64,000 nt of DNA from an uncultured Roseobacter sp. (lineage in GTDB: Bacteria; Pseudomonadota; Alphaproteobacteria; Rhodobacterales; Rhodobacteraceae). Within the stretch, counting starts at the first letter, position 1, and the number at the start of each line of letters is the position of its first letter. Position numbers and translations under genes: made by a program. Below the pieces are notes generated by a model, which saw nothing but the letters and a program-made list of their open reading frames with translations, had not been told where the DNA came from and did not search any database. The stretch is from positions 673,501 to 737,500 of the forward strand of contig NZ_CANLNE010000002.1 of the NCBI RefSeq assembly GCF_947492555.1. The letters run 5' to 3'. Of this stretch, positions 17,073 to 26,318 are shown piece after piece.

Positions 17073-18604
17073 TCGGCACCACAGGGATCGTCGCCGGCGG
17101 CTTTGTCGTTGCAGTGGTCGTGCTGTCCTTTGTCGGGCTGGGGCTGCGCGCCGAAGTGGGCCGTGGGCTTGGCCCGTCGGAATGGGCGGCGATCCGGTTC
17201 ACGGTGGTCCAATCGGCATGGTCGGCGGTGATCTCCGTCATCTGTGCAATCCCGCTGGCCCGCGCACTGGCCCGCCGCCGGTTCTGGGGGCGGGGGGCGC
17301 TGATCACGCTTCTGGGCGCGCCCTTCATCTTGCCAGTCATTGTGGCGGTCCTTGGCCTTCTCACCGTCTTTGGCCGGACCGGGTGGGTGAATGAGGTGCT
17401 GGGAGTCCTTGGGCTTCCTGGCCTGTCGATTTACGGGCTGCATGGCGTGGTACTGGCCCATGTTTTCTTCAACCTGCCGCTGGCCACGCGCCTTTTGTTG
17501 CAAGGATGGCAAAGCATCCCTGCGGAACGGTTCCGCCTTGCCGCCCAGCTTGATCTGCCGCCGGCGATGATCCGTCGTACGCTGGAATACCCCCTGTTGC
17601 TGCAGGTTGTGCCCGGTGCGGCGGCCCTGATCTTCGTGATCTGCCTGACCAGCTTTGCCGTGGCGCTGACGCTCGGCGGGGGCCCGCGTGCCACCACCAT
17701 TGAGCTGGCCATCTACCAGGCCTTTCGCTTCGATTTCGACCTCGCCCGCGCGTCGTTGCTTTCCATCATCCAGCTGGTGCTGGCGGGGAGTGCGGCGCTG
17801 ATCGCGCTTTGGATCATTCCGGACTTCCCGCTGACCGCCGGGCTGGATCGAAAGCTGCGCCGCTGGGATGCGCGCGGCGGGGTGCAACGGGCGTTGGACA
17901 CGGGCATCATCGCCTTGGGCAGCGCCTTTCTGCTGTTGCCCTTGATGGCCATTCTATTGGCGGGTCTGCAGGGACTGCCAGAGATGCCCTCGGTTGTCTG
18001 GAAGACGGCAGGCAATTCACTGGGCGTCGCGGTGTTGAGCATCGCGGTGCTGCTGGCGATTGCCCTGCCCATGGCGGGCTGGATCAGTACGCGGCGGGCA
18101 GGGGGGGCGGAAGCGATTGGCCTGATTGGTCTCTCCGCCTCACCGCTGATGATCGGCACCGGCTGGTTCATTCTGATCAATCCGGTTGCCGACCCGGTGC
18201 CGCTGGCTTTGCCGGTTACCGCGCTGATCAATGCGCTGATGGCTCTGCCTTTCGCGCTGCGCATCCTCGTGCCGCCCCTGCGCGATGTGCTGACAACCTA
18301 TGACCGCTTGACCCGGTCACTGGGTCTGCAAGGTTGGCCTGCGTGGCGCTGGCTGGTGCTGCCGCGCTTGCGCGCACAGATCGGATTTGCAGCGGGCCTG
18401 ACCGGCGCGCTGTCGGTTGGGGATCTGGGGGTCATTGCCCTCTTTGCTGACCCGGATCGCGCGACCTTGCCATTACAGATGTATCGCCTGATGGGGGCTT
18501 ACAGGACCGAGGCGGCTGCCGGGGCGGCGCTGCTGTTGCTTGCCATGGCGCTGGGGCTTTTCTGGATATGCGACAAAGGAGGCCGCTGGGGTGCTGAGGC
18601 TTGA
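17048..18604 (+). CDS. thiP: Thiamine ABC transporter permease
   Basis: A 518-residue membrane protein with two fused BPD-type permease halves of about six segments each, the ThiP architecture. EAA-type cytoplasmic loops occur in each half: ERFRLAAQLDLPPAMIRRTLEYPLL and YDRLTRSLGLQGWPAWRWLVLPRL, where ThiQ docks. The start overlaps thiB by 25 bp and the end overlaps thiQ by 14 bp, so the three are translationally coupled. Confidence 0.95.
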   Translation: MAHRAQPVIGTTGIVAGGFVVAVVVLSFVGLGLRAEVGRGLGPSEWAAIRFTVVQSAWSAVISVICAIPLARALARRRFWGRGALITLLGAPFILPVIVAVLGLLTVFGRTGWVNEVLGVLGLPGLSIYGLHGVVLAHVFFNLPLATRLLLQGWQSIPAERFRLAAQLDLPPAMIRRTLEYPLLLQVVPGAAALIFVICLTSFAVALTLGGGPRATTIELAIYQAFRFDFDLARASLLSIIQLVLAGSAALIALWIIPDFPLTAGLDRKLRRWDARGGVQRALDTGIIALGSAFLLLPLMAILLAGLQGLPEMPSVVWKTAGNSLGVAVLSIAVLLAIALPMAGWISTRRAGGAEAIGLIGLSASPLMIGTGWFILINPVADPVPLALPVTALINALMALPFALRILVPPLRDVLTTYDRLTRSLGLQGWPAWRWLVLPRLRAQIGFAAGLTGALSVGDLGVIALFADPDRATLPLQMYRLMGAYRTEAAAGAALLLLAMALGLFWICDKGGRWGAEA

Positions 18605-19283
18605 AAGCATAAGGATCGCCCAGGGCGATTTCGCGCTAGAGGCGGATTTCGAGATCACGCCGGGACGCAAGACTGCGGTGATTGGCCCCTCCGGCGCGGG
18701 TAAATCGACCTTGCTGGGCGCTACCGGGGGCTTTCTGCCGCTCGCGTCGGGGCGGCTGTGGTGGCAAGACCGGGATATCACCCACACGCCACCGGGGCAG
18801 CGGCCCATTGCGATGCTGTTTCAGGATAACAATCTCTTTCCGCATCTCAGTATTGCGCAGAATATCGGCTTGGGCATCCGGCCTGATCTGAAGCTGACGC
18901 CGGAAGACCAGGCGCGTGTTGATCTTGCACTGGAGCGGGTCGGTCTGGGGGGCATGTCCGCGCGTAGACCGGGGGAATTGTCGGGTGGCCAGCAAAGCCG
19001 CGCCGCCCTTGCGCGGGTGCTGGTTCAGGATCGCCCGGTGATCCTGCTGGATGAACCCTTTGCCGCCCTCGGCCCTGCACTCCGGCAGGAAATGCTCGAT
19101 CTGGTGCAGGAATTGAGCGCGGAGGCAGAGGCGACGTTGCTCATGGTCACTCACGACCCCGCAGACGTGCGGCGGATCGTGGATGATGTGATTTTTGTTG
19201 AAGGTGGGCGGGCTGCGGCCCCACAACCCGCCAAGTCGCTTTTGGAGGATCCACCCCCCGCCTTGCGCGCCTATTTGGGATAG
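18591..19283 (+). CDS. thiQ: Thiamine ABC transporter ATP-binding protein
   Basis: About 230 residues, the usual ThiQ length, from the GTG at 18591 preceded by AAAGGAGG; a longer in-frame start inside thiP is unlikely. Walker A GPSGAGKST is at residues 32-40, the signature LSGGQQSRAALARVL follows, Walker B is in VILLDEPFAALGP, and the switch histidine is in MVTHDP. It powers thiamine import through ThiP. Confidence 0.95.
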   Translation: MLRLESIRIAQGDFALEADFEITPGRKTAVIGPSGAGKSTLLGATGGFLPLASGRLWWQDRDITHTPPGQRPIAMLFQDNNLFPHLSIAQNIGLGIRPDLKLTPEDQARVDLALERVGLGGMSARRPGELSGGQQSRAALARVLVQDRPVILLDEPFAALGPALRQEMLDLVQELSAEAEATLLMVTHDPADVRRIVDDVIFVEGGRAAAPQPAKSLLEDPPPALRAYLG

Positions 19284-19308
19284 AGTCGTCTGCTGTCAGG
19301 CGCCACCG

Positions 19309-19365
19309 CCCGGCACATGTGCCGGGCAGCGCCCGTGCCCCTTCGATGGGGGCAAGGGCGCTTCT
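19309..19365. terminator. Bidirectional terminator-like hairpins between thiQ and ribH
   Basis: The gap between these convergent genes holds an 18-bp perfect palindrome (19309-19326, CCCGGCACATGTGCCGGG). Next is a 33-bp hairpin (19329-19361) with 12 paired bases and one mismatch around a 7-base loop, followed by TTCT. Either strand can form the stem, suiting transcription from both sides. Confidence 0.6.
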
Positions 19366-19395
19366 CTCCCCCGACATTGTGCGCGGTCTGACGTC

Positions 19396-19839
19396 TTAGG
19401 CCGCGTCTGCTCGCAGCGCTGCACGGGCCTTCAGGATCCCAAGTGCGGCCTCTGCGGCCTCGCGCCCCTTCTGGAGGAAATGCGCACGATAGATAGCATT
19501 GTGGTGTTCGGTCTCCTGATACTGATGCGGGGTCAGCGAGACCGACAGCACGGGCACGCCGGTATCGAGGCCCACGCGCATCAGACCATCGACGACGGAT
19601 TGGGCCACGAAATCGTGGCGATAAATGCCGCCGTCCACGACGAAGGCCGCACAGACAACAGCGGCATAGGTCCCGGTGAGGGCCAGGTCGCGCGCCATCA
19701 GCGGCATCTCGAACGCGCCCGGCACGTCGAAGACATCGACCTGTGCGGGGGGCATGGTCTGGGTAAAACTGTCATAGGCGCGGTCCACGATATCGGCGTG
19801 CCACTGCGCTTTGACAAAGGCGAAACGGGTGTGTGTCAT
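19396..19839 (-). CDS. ribH: 6,7-dimethyl-8-ribityllumazine synthase, type II
   Basis: A 147-residue protein from an ATG preceded by AAAGGAGA. It has the short-N-terminus pattern of the decameric type II (RibH2) enzymes known from Brucella and Mesorhizobium: FAFVKAQWHADIVDRAY, FDVPGAFEMPLMARDLA, VVDGGIYRHDFVAQSVVDGLM, LSVSLTPHQY. It condenses a 5-amino-ribitylaminouracil with dihydroxybutanone phosphate to give the riboflavin precursor. It stands apart from other rib genes and is preceded by an FMN riboswitch, so riboflavin level should control it. Confidence 0.93.
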   Translation of the reverse strand: MTHTRFAFVKAQWHADIVDRAYDSFTQTMPPAQVDVFDVPGAFEMPLMARDLALTGTYAAVVCAAFVVDGGIYRHDFVAQSVVDGLMRVGLDTGVPVLSVSLTPHQYQETEHHNAIYRAHFLQKGREAAEAALGILKARAALRADAA

Positions 19840-19922
19840 GTTGATCTCCTTTAGGTTCAGACACGTCCACCCAAGGCGATCACACGCACGACCACATGAC
19901 CTACCCGGCCACGCCGCCCGCG

Positions 19923-20080
19923 TGCATTCTCTTTCATCCGGACTGTAACCGTCGGCTCTGGCCTCTCACCAGATCTGCTGGACCAAGGGATTTCCGTAGG
20001 AAACCCGATGCGCTCGCGGGCTCAAAGGTAAAATCCTTCATACCGCCGGTGGGGAATTCCACCCCGCCCTGAGAATGCGC
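19923..20080 (-). promoter_or_regulatory. FMN riboswitch (RFN element) upstream of ribH
   Basis: Read on the minus strand, the element starts with CATTCTCAGGGCGGGG, has the GGCGGTATGAAGG core and the GATCTGGTGAGAGGCCAGAGCC and CCGACGGTTACAGTCCGGATG segments, and closes with AGAGAATGC pairing back to its start. This is a full FMN aptamer. It lies 84 nt upstream of ribH. Confidence 0.95.
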
Positions 20081-20144
20081 CGAGCTTGCCAATATGTCGG
20101 AAAGCCTGCAAGAGGAATCATACCCTCTTCGAAGGCCGGAGCAC

Positions 20145-20777
20145 ATGCACCCCAATCCCGTTTTTCATACCCATGAAGAAGCCGAGAACCTCGCCTATGC
20201 CCGTGATCGCGCCTTTGGCATTCTGGCGGTCGGCGGGGCAGAGGGGCCATGGATGTCGCACATCCCTTTCCTGCTGGAGGAGGCGGGCGACACGCTGTGG
20301 CTGCACTTGCTGCGGTCCAATCCGATTGCGCGCGCGTTGAAAGACGGACCTGCCGCTGCCCGCATCGCGGTGTCTGGCCCTGACAGCTATGTGTCGCCGG
20401 ACTGGTACGACGTCGCCGATCAGGTGCCCACATGGAACTATGTGGCCGTGCATCTGACTGGCACATTGGAGCTGCGCCCGCAGGATGAATTGCACGATCT
20501 GCTTGATCGCCAGTCCGCATTTTTCGAAGACCGCCTCTTGCCCAAAACGCCGTGGACGCCGTCGAAAATGTCTGAGGGTGTGATGGAGCGGATGATGCGC
20601 GCGATCGTGCCCTGCCGGATGCGCGTGACCAGCGTGGACGGCACATGGAAGCTCAACCAGAACAAGCCCGACGACGTACGGATGCATGCGGCCGATTATG
20701 TAGAAGCCTGCGGCATCGGGACCGACCTGACCGTTCTGGCGGCCTTGATGCGCGGGGCCAATGGACAGGGCGCATAG
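20145..20777 (+). CDS. PaiB-like FMN-binding protein
   Basis: About 210 residues from the ATG at 20145; the family starts MHPNP, as here, and an upstream in-frame ATG at 20094 would add an unrelated leader. It has the FMN-binding split-barrel pattern of the PaiB family (ILAVGGAEGPWMSHIPFLLEE, LWLHLLRSNPIARAL, WNYVAVHLTGTLEL). PaiB was described as a transcriptional regulator in Bacillus, but many members lack DNA-binding evidence. Its divergence from the FMN-riboswitch/ribH unit is suggestive of a flavin link, not proof. Confidence 0.8.
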   Translation: MHPNPVFHTHEEAENLAYARDRAFGILAVGGAEGPWMSHIPFLLEEAGDTLWLHLLRSNPIARALKDGPAAARIAVSGPDSYVSPDWYDVADQVPTWNYVAVHLTGTLELRPQDELHDLLDRQSAFFEDRLLPKTPWTPSKMSEGVMERMMRAIVPCRMRVTSVDGTWKLNQNKPDDVRMHAADYVEACGIGTDLTVLAALMRGANGQGA

Positions 20778-20815
20778 CTCTGCTAGGGTCCGCATAACCG
20801 GAAAAGGATAGGCTC

Positions 20816-21427
20816 ATGAAACTCTTTCATTCCCCCGCATCACCATTTGTGCGCAAGGTCGTTGTTCTGGTGCACGAGTTGGACAAGGCGGATGAGGTCG
20901 AGCTGGCAGGTGTGACATCGACGGCCTTTGCCTCAGACGACGCTCTGGCCGCTAGTAATCCGCTGGCCAAACTGCCCGCGCTGGTCCGTGATAACGGCAC
21001 CACGCTCTATGACAGCCGGGTGATCACCGCCTTCCTAAACGATCTCTATGGCGGCAAGATGTATCCTGTGGGCAGCTCCCGCTGGGAAACCCTGACGCTT
21101 GAGGCGACAGGGGATGGCATCATGGATTGCGCCGTCTCCATGGCCTATGAGATGCGCCTGCGCCCGGAAGAGATGCAGTATGGCGACTGGATCGAAGCAC
21201 AGTGGGCCAAGGTGGCGCGTGCGATATCCGTGCTGAACGCCCGCTGGATGAGCCATCTGTCAGGACCCATCGACATGGGACATATTTCGGTTGCCTGTGC
21301 CCTGTCGTACGTCGATTTTCGCCATGGCGCGCGCAATTGGCAGGCTGGCAATGAGGCTCTGGCAGCCTGGCATGCACAGTTTGATTCGCGGGCGTCCATG
21401 CAGGCGACCCAGCCGCCTGCGGGCTGA
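20816..21427 (+). CDS. Glutathione S-transferase family protein
   Basis: A 203-residue GST with the thioredoxin-like N-terminal domain (MKLFHSPASPFVRKVVVLVHELDKADEVEL), the cis-proline region NPLAKLPALV, and DSRVITAFL holding the glutathione gamma-glutamyl site. The helical C-terminal domain includes GHISVACALSYVDFRH. The Ser in SPASPFVRK is the likely catalytic residue. Substrate unknown; 38 bp after the PaiB-like gene on the same strand, probably cotranscribed. Confidence 0.85.
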   Translation: MKLFHSPASPFVRKVVVLVHELDKADEVELAGVTSTAFASDDALAASNPLAKLPALVRDNGTTLYDSRVITAFLNDLYGGKMYPVGSSRWETLTLEATGDGIMDCAVSMAYEMRLRPEEMQYGDWIEAQWAKVARAISVLNARWMSHLSGPIDMGHISVACALSYVDFRHGARNWQAGNEALAAWHAQFDSRASMQATQPPAG

Positions 21428-21626
21428 AATCTTGTGGGGATTAACGACTTTCGTGGAAGATAAGCCTAAAAAACGCTGAAAGTGGTTGCGCCTGCGACCC
21501 TTTGCGCGGTTTTGATTACTGGACGCCACGGAAGCACGGCGCTACATACCCGCTGGAGAAAGGCTGTGCTTTGCGCGGCCAAACGGATTATTGGCCGGTC
21601 CCCGGCCCTGGAAATGGAGCAAAGCC

Positions 21627-22187
21627 GTGTCCCACGCAGAAGATCACGAAGGCACCCGGAGGGATTTCCTTTACTATGCCACAGGCGGCGCCGGCGTTAT
21701 CGCCACAGGTGCAGCTGTCTGGCCGCTGGTCAATCAGATGAACCCTTCCGCTGACGTGCGTGCCCTTTCCTCGATCCGTGTCGATGTGAGCGAGGTCGAG
21801 CCCGGCACGCAGCTGACCGTGAAATGGCTCGGCAAGCCGGTGTTCATTCGTCGCCGGACCGAAGAGGAAATCTCGGCCGCGCGCGATGTCGAGCTGAGCG
21901 ATCTGCCGGATCAGGGCGCCGAGAACGCGAACATCGCTGCGGACGCAGATGCGTCGGACGAAAACCGTGCACTGGATGAAACTGGTGAATGGCTGGTGAT
22001 GATGGGTGTGTGTACGCACCTTGGCTGCGTGCCTCTGGGCGACGCCGGCGATTTTGGCGGTTGGTTCTGCCCCTGCCACGGGTCGCACTACGACACCGCA
22101 GGCCGTATCCGTAAAGGCCCGGCACCAACGAACCTGCCGGTACCAACAGCAGAATTCGTGGATGAAACCACGATCAAACTCGGTTAA
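21627..22187 (+). CDS. petA: Ubiquinol-cytochrome c reductase Rieske iron-sulfur subunit
   Basis: A 186-residue Rieske protein from the GTG at 21627 (ATGGAGC upstream). An uncleaved twin-arginine signal anchor ([11 protein letters not shown], then a hydrophobic helix) places it in the inner membrane facing the periplasm. The cluster is bound by Cys129 and His131 (CTHLGC) and Cys148 and His151 (CPCHGSHYD), with Cys134-Cys150 as the structural disulfide. The acidic insertion at about residues 87-118 resembles other alphaproteobacterial Rieske proteins. First gene of petABC. Confidence 0.97.
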   Translation: MSHAEDHEGTRRDFLYYATGGAGVIATGAAVWPLVNQMNPSADVRALSSIRVDVSEVEPGTQLTVKWLGKPVFIRRRTEEEISAARDVELSDLPDQGAENANIAADADASDENRALDETGEWLVMMGVCTHLGCVPLGDAGDFGGWFCPCHGSHYDTAGRIRKGPAPTNLPVPTAEFVDETTIKLG

Positions 22188-22199
22188 GGGAGAAACCTG

Positions 22200-23528
22200 A
22201 TGGCTGGAATTCCTCACGACCATTACGAGCCAAAATCCGGCGGTGAAAAGTGGCTGCACAGCCGCCTGCCGATTGTCGGGCTCATGTATGATACATTGAT
22301 GATCCCCACACCGAAGAACCTGAACTGGATGTGGATCTGGGGCATCGTTCTGACCTTCGTGCTGGTGCTGCAGATCGTGACCGGCATCGTGCTGGTGATG
22401 CACTACACCCCACATGTCGACCTCGCGTTCTCGTCCGTTGAGCACATCATGCGCAACGTGAACGGCGGCTATATGCTGCGGTATATGCACCAGAATGGCG
22501 CCTCCCTGTTCTTTGTGGCGGTTTATGCGCACATCCTGCGCGGTCTTTATTACGGGTCTTACAAGTCGCCCCGCGAGATCACGTGGATCATCGGAATGCT
22601 GATCTACCTGATGATGATGGGCACAGCCTTCATGGGCTACGTACTGCCCTGGGGGCAGATGTCCTTCTGGGGTGCGACCGTGATCACCGGCCTCTTCGGT
22701 GCCATCCCGTTCATCGGCGAAGCCTTGCAAACGTGGCTCTTGGGTGGGCCAGCGGTGGACAATGCCACGCTGAACCGCTTCTTCTCGCTGCACTACCTGC
22801 TGCCCTTCGTGATCCTCGGCCTCGTCGTCGTTCACATCTGGGCTTTCCACACCACCGGCAACAACAACCCGACCGGGGTCGAGGTGCGCCGTACGTCGAA
22901 GGAAGAAGCCGAGAAAGATACCTTGCCGTTCTGGCCCTACTTCGTGATCAAGGATCTCTTTGCCCTGGCGGTTATTCTGGCGGTGTTCTTCGCTGTTGTC
23001 GGTTTCATGCCGAACTACCTCGGGCACCCGGATAACTACATCGAAGCGAACCCTCTGGCGACGCCGGCACACATCGTGCCCGAATGGTACTTCCTGCCGT
23101 TCTACGCGATCCTGCGGGCCTTTGATGATACAGTCTGGGCAGTGCAGTTCGCCTCCTTCATCACCGGTGGGATCATCGACGCCAAGTTCTTCGGTGTGCT
23201 GGCGATGTTCGGCTCGATCGCCGTCATGGCGCTTGTGCCTTGGCTGGATACCTCTTCGGTACGTTCCGCACGGTATCGGCCGATGCTGAAGTGGTGGTTC
23301 TGGCTGTTTGTCGTGAACTTCTTCGTCCTGATGTGGGTGGGTGCGATGCCTGCCGAGGGTATCTACCCGATCATCGCTCTGATTGGCTCAGCCTATTGGT
23401 TCTCGTACTTCCTGATCATCTTGCCGCTTCTTGGCGTGATCGAGAAACCGGTCGCGCAACCGGCCACCATCGAAGAAGACTTCACCTCGCATTATCCGAA
23501 GTCTTCGGACGCCACGCCTGCTGAATAA
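22200..23528 (+). CDS. petB: Cytochrome b of the bc1 complex
   Basis: A 442-residue eight-helix protein carrying the two b hemes and both quinone sites. Family segments include [88 protein letters not shown], and PEWYF, the Qo-site motif. Length matches Rhodobacter cytochrome b. Twelve bases follow petA and 13 precede petC. Confidence 0.98.
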   Translation: MAGIPHDHYEPKSGGEKWLHSRLPIVGLMYDTLMIPTPKNLNWMWIWGIVLTFVLVLQIVTGIVLVMHYTPHVDLAFSSVEHIMRNVNGGYMLRYMHQNGASLFFVAVYAHILRGLYYGSYKSPREITWIIGMLIYLMMMGTAFMGYVLPWGQMSFWGATVITGLFGAIPFIGEALQTWLLGGPAVDNATLNRFFSLHYLLPFVILGLVVVHIWAFHTTGNNNPTGVEVRRTSKEEAEKDTLPFWPYFVIKDLFALAVILAVFFAVVGFMPNYLGHPDNYIEANPLATPAHIVPEWYFLPFYAILRAFDDTVWAVQFASFITGGIIDAKFFGVLAMFGSIAVMALVPWLDTSSVRSARYRPMLKWWFWLFVVNFFVLMWVGAMPAEGIYPIIALIGSAYWFSYFLIILPLLGVIEKPVAQPATIEEDFTSHYPKSSDATPAE

Positions 23529-23541
23529 AGGACCAAAGATC

Positions 23542-24330
23542 ATGTTCAGAACTCTTACTCTTAGTGCTGTGGCGGCCTTCGGTCTGGCCACAGCCGGTCT
23601 GGCGGCTGGCGCCTATGACACGCATATCGAAGACTTCGATTTCTCGTTCGAGGGTCCGTTTGGCACATATGACCAAAACCAGCTGCAACGCGGTCTGCAG
23701 GTCTATACGGAAGTCTGTGCTGCCTGCCACGGATTGAAATTCGTGCCGATCCGGTCGTTGGCTGAAGAGGGCGGCCCCTCGCTGCCTGCGGACCAGGTGC
23801 GCGCTTATGCGGAAAACTTTGAGGTCTTTGATCCCGAACTGGATGATTTTCGGCCCGCAAGACCTTCAGATCACTTTCCCGCGTCTGGCCTGGAAAACGC
23901 ACCGGACCTGAGCCTGATGGCAAAGGCACGTGCTGGCTTTCACGGACCCTATGGTCTGGGGATCAACCAGTTCTTCAAAGGCATCGGCGGACCTGAATAC
24001 ATTGCCTCTCTGCTGACCGGGTACACTGGTGAGGAGAAAGAAGAAGCAGGTGTGATCCTCTATGAGAACAAAGCCTTCCCCGGAGGATGGATTTCCATGG
24101 CACCGCCGCTTTATGGCGAGGATGTCGAATTTGCCGATGGACATGAGAACGACCTTCATCACATCTCTGAGGATGTTTCGGCCTTCCTGATGTGGACGGC
24201 GGAGCCAAAGATGATGGCACGCAAGCAAGCGGGTTTTGCGGGCGTGTTGTTGCTGACACTACTGTCTGTCCTGCTCTACCTGACCAACAAACGTCTCTGG
24301 GCGCCGGTTAAGGGCAAGGACATCGGCTAA
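23542..24330 (+). CDS. petC: Cytochrome c1 of the bc1 complex
   Basis: A 262-residue membrane-anchored c-type cytochrome. It has a signal peptide (residues 1-22), the heme site Cys59-Ala-Ala-Cys62-His63, a sixth-ligand methionine expected in the [15 protein letters not shown] region, and a C-terminal anchor helix ([25 protein letters not shown]). It passes electrons from the Rieske centre to a periplasmic cytochrome c. A strong terminator follows. Confidence 0.97.
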   Translation: MFRTLTLSAVAAFGLATAGLAAGAYDTHIEDFDFSFEGPFGTYDQNQLQRGLQVYTEVCAACHGLKFVPIRSLAEEGGPSLPADQVRAYAENFEVFDPELDDFRPARPSDHFPASGLENAPDLSLMAKARAGFHGPYGLGINQFFKGIGGPEYIASLLTGYTGEEKEEAGVILYENKAFPGGWISMAPPLYGEDVEFADGHENDLHHISEDVSAFLMWTAEPKMMARKQAGFAGVLLLTLLSVLLYLTNKRLWAPVKGKDIG

Positions 24331-24355
24331 CGTCGACTGCCTGACTTACGGACGT

Positions 24356-24394
24356 TAAAAAACCCCCCGTGCGAGATCGCGCGGGGGGTTTTCC
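24356..24394 (+). terminator. Rho-independent terminator of petABC
   Basis: A GC-rich stem with AAAACCCCCCG and CGGGGGGTTTT arms around a short loop, ending in TTTT, 26 bp after the petC stop. Classical intrinsic terminator. Confidence 0.9.
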
Positions 24395-24587
24395 GTCTGC
24401 ACCTTCACTGGGAAGGCTAATGACAGACCCTGGGGAGAGTCAGAATTGGGTGGTCCGAAGTCTCACAGCTAGTTGGCAGCTGAACGCGTCTTTCGCCGTG
24501 ATCTCATTCCTGTCCCGTACCGTTGAATTCTTTCCGTACCTACTGTGTGCCCCGCAATTCAGAGCAGTTACTCGCTACCGGTCACCA

Positions 24588-24749
24588 CTAATAAGTTAAC
24601 AATACATTAATCGGGAATCGCTGTATGTGAACTGGATCACATTGGGCGATTTCGGCCTGGGATTTGTTGTGCGGTTGCGTCCGGGAAAACGCACCCAGCC
24701 GGGCCTGTGTCACCGCAGATCCCATCTTGATTGTCAGTGTTACAGCCAT
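24588..24749 (-). CDS. Possible small protein (53 aa), unknown
   Basis: An ATG at 24749, with GGTGAGG six bases upstream, opens a 53-codon frame ending in TAG. It begins MAVTLTIKMGSAVTQARLG and has no recognisable domain. The start is 16 bp after a better small-ORF candidate on the same strand. Coding status is unproven; the C-terminal half looks less protein-like. The rest of the 24395-25043 gap shows nothing I can identify. Confidence 0.2.
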   Translation of the reverse strand: MAVTLTIKMGSAVTQARLGAFSRTQPHNKSQAEIAQCDPVHIQRFPINVLLTY

Positions 24750-24765
24750 TTCAACCTCACCACTC

Positions 24766-24915
24766 TCAGAAGCGACGGTGAAATTTTTCGACCATGGACT
24801 GGGCCGCGCGAAATTCGCGGTCCGCCTCTACCAGCCAGGCAAGCATTATCCTGACTGGAGACGTCGAAGGCGTAACCTTCGCACGATCGGTCTGTTTTTC
24901 ACTGCGGCGTGTCAT
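24766..24915 (-). CDS. Candidate small protein (49 aa) downstream of crp-type gene
   Basis: A 49-codon frame on the minus strand, from an ATG preceded by AAGGGG at 8 nt to a TGA. The product starts basic (MTRRSEKQTDRAKV) and then has an amphipathic, potentially helical stretch, MLAWLVEADREFRAAQSMVE, before ending KFHRRF. It lies 128 bp downstream of the Crp-type regulator gene on the same strand and could be on its transcript. No family is recognised. The RBS and sequence composition make it more convincing than chance, but comparison across genomes would be needed. Confidence 0.4.
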   Translation of the reverse strand: MTRRSEKQTDRAKVTPSTSPVRIMLAWLVEADREFRAAQSMVEKFHRRF

Positions 24916-25043
24916 CTGAAAGCCCCTTTTTGCCGTACACCCCCGGAGTCCCGGCGGTGTCAGATCAGGACCTTCTGTCCCAACCTGCCCTCAAGATGCA
25001 GCAAAATCGAATCGGGGTCTGTGAAGCCGTTCACATGGGACGA

Positions 25044-25718
25044 TTAAATCTGATGGAGATCTGCCATGACCTGCAAAGCGTCCCGGTCAAGCACCCGCAC
25101 GCCGCCGCGCGAGGCTTCGATCACCCCGGCGCGTTTCCACAGGGACAGGGTCTTGGAAACGGCTTCGCGGGTGGCACCGACAAATTCGGCCAGTTCCGAT
25201 TGCGACAGAGGCAGGATGGTCAGTTGCCTTGATCCGTCCACCGTAAGATAGAGGATCTTCCGGGCCAGTCGCGCGGGCATTGGCAGGAATACCTGTTCGT
25301 TGAGTTGGCTGCTCATCCATCGCATCCGTTCCCCGGCCAGTTGGATCATGTCGATGCCCAGATCGGGCGCCTTGCGGATCGCGCGCAGCATATCGGCGTT
25401 TTTGACGCCGCGCAGGCGCGTGGGCTCCAGAGCGGTCACCGTGGCGGTGCGCGTGCCGGGGTCAAAAAGAGCGATCTCGCCAAAGAGCGCCCCGGGCCGC
25501 ATCACGTCCAGCGATAGCTTACGCCCCTCGCGGGACAGCACGCTGAATTCAAGGGAGCCTGAAACGATGGCGTAGAGCGTATCGCCGATATCGCCCTGCT
25601 CAAACAGAACCTCGCCTTCGGCCAGGGACACTTCGGTCGCGACAGAGGCCATCAGGTCGGACAAGTCCTGAGACGCATGGGCCAGGAACCCGGTTTTTGG
25701 CAATGTGACTGTGTCCAT
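25044..25718 (-). CDS. Crp/Fnr-family transcriptional regulator
   Basis: About 224 residues from the ATG at 25718 (GGAAAGAAAGAG upstream). The N-terminal cyclic-nucleotide-binding-type beta barrel (~20-135) has GEVLFEQGDIGDTLYAIVSGSLEF and the phosphate-binding-cassette-like GEIALFDPGTRTATV, which suggests it may bind cAMP or a similar ligand. The C-terminal Crp helix-turn-helix reads LSQSELAEFVGATREAVSKTLSLWKRAGVI. It lacks the N-terminal cysteines of oxygen-sensing FNR. Target genes are unknown. Confidence 0.87.
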   Translation of the reverse strand: MDTVTLPKTGFLAHASQDLSDLMASVATEVSLAEGEVLFEQGDIGDTLYAIVSGSLEFSVLSREGRKLSLDVMRPGALFGEIALFDPGTRTATVTALEPTRLRGVKNADMLRAIRKAPDLGIDMIQLAGERMRWMSSQLNEQVFLPMPARLARKILYLTVDGSRQLTILPLSQSELAEFVGATREAVSKTLSLWKRAGVIEASRGGVRVLDRDALQVMADLHQI

Positions 25719-25864
25719 CGAGGTCTCTTTCTTTCCTGACGCCTGGTGTTCAGAACAGCCAAGCGTACCTTGCCACGTGGAGCCTTTCAATCAAAACGGG
25801 AGCCCCCGTCAATGATGAAAATGCTGTTCCTGCGGGTTTGATGTGAATGATCGATCCGTGCTGG

Positions 25865-26227
25865 TCACACGCGACAAAAGCCCCCAATCCGGGTGTCAAA
25901 AGTTGCCCCAAACCCGGAAAGTGCGCCACGCAATGCATCATTGGACGGGCCGTAGACTGTAAAGCGCTCCGGCGCGAAGGTGGCCAGAAACCGTTCCGCA
26001 AAATGTGCCCCGAAGTTTTGCAAGTGAAGCAGTGCGGCATCGTTGTCTGCGTAGCGCTCCAGCACTGTGCACCGGGTCTCATCCTCCGTCAGATGATAGT
26101 CATAGACCAGCGCACCGGGCTCATTGGCCTGCGTCGCGGCAACCATTTCGTCAATCAATGGCTGGACACCATCATACATGCCGTCCTGGATGGTCATTTC
26201 CAGGACCCATTCAATGTGATCTTCCAA
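25865..26227 (-). CDS. Antibiotic biosynthesis monooxygenase (ABM)-like protein
   Basis: About 120 residues, taking the TTG at 26227 preceded by GGGAGAGG as start. The ferredoxin-like ABM fold is indicated by VLEMTIQDGMYDGVQPLIDEMVAATQANEPGALVYDYHL and LERYADNDAALLHLQNFGAHFAERFLATF. Such small dimeric proteins include quinol monooxygenases and heme-degrading or stress proteins; the substrate here is unknown. It lies between the Crp-type gene and mtaB, all on the minus strand with 90-150 bp gaps. Confidence 0.65.
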   Translation of the reverse strand: MEDHIEWVLEMTIQDGMYDGVQPLIDEMVAATQANEPGALVYDYHLTEDETRCTVLERYADNDAALLHLQNFGAHFAERFLATFAPERFTVYGPSNDALRGALSGFGATFDTRIGGFCRV

Positions 26228-26318
26228 TACACCTCTCCCACAAGGTGTTCCCAGAGTAGCGAGCATCCCGGCGTGTTGTCACGAGAATTCTAGTGTCGCA
26301 GAGAGCCGGATGTCCGGA

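Noticed and set aside
21588-23072. 494-codon open frame antisense to petA/petB
   Set aside because: Shadow of petAB, no recognisable domain.
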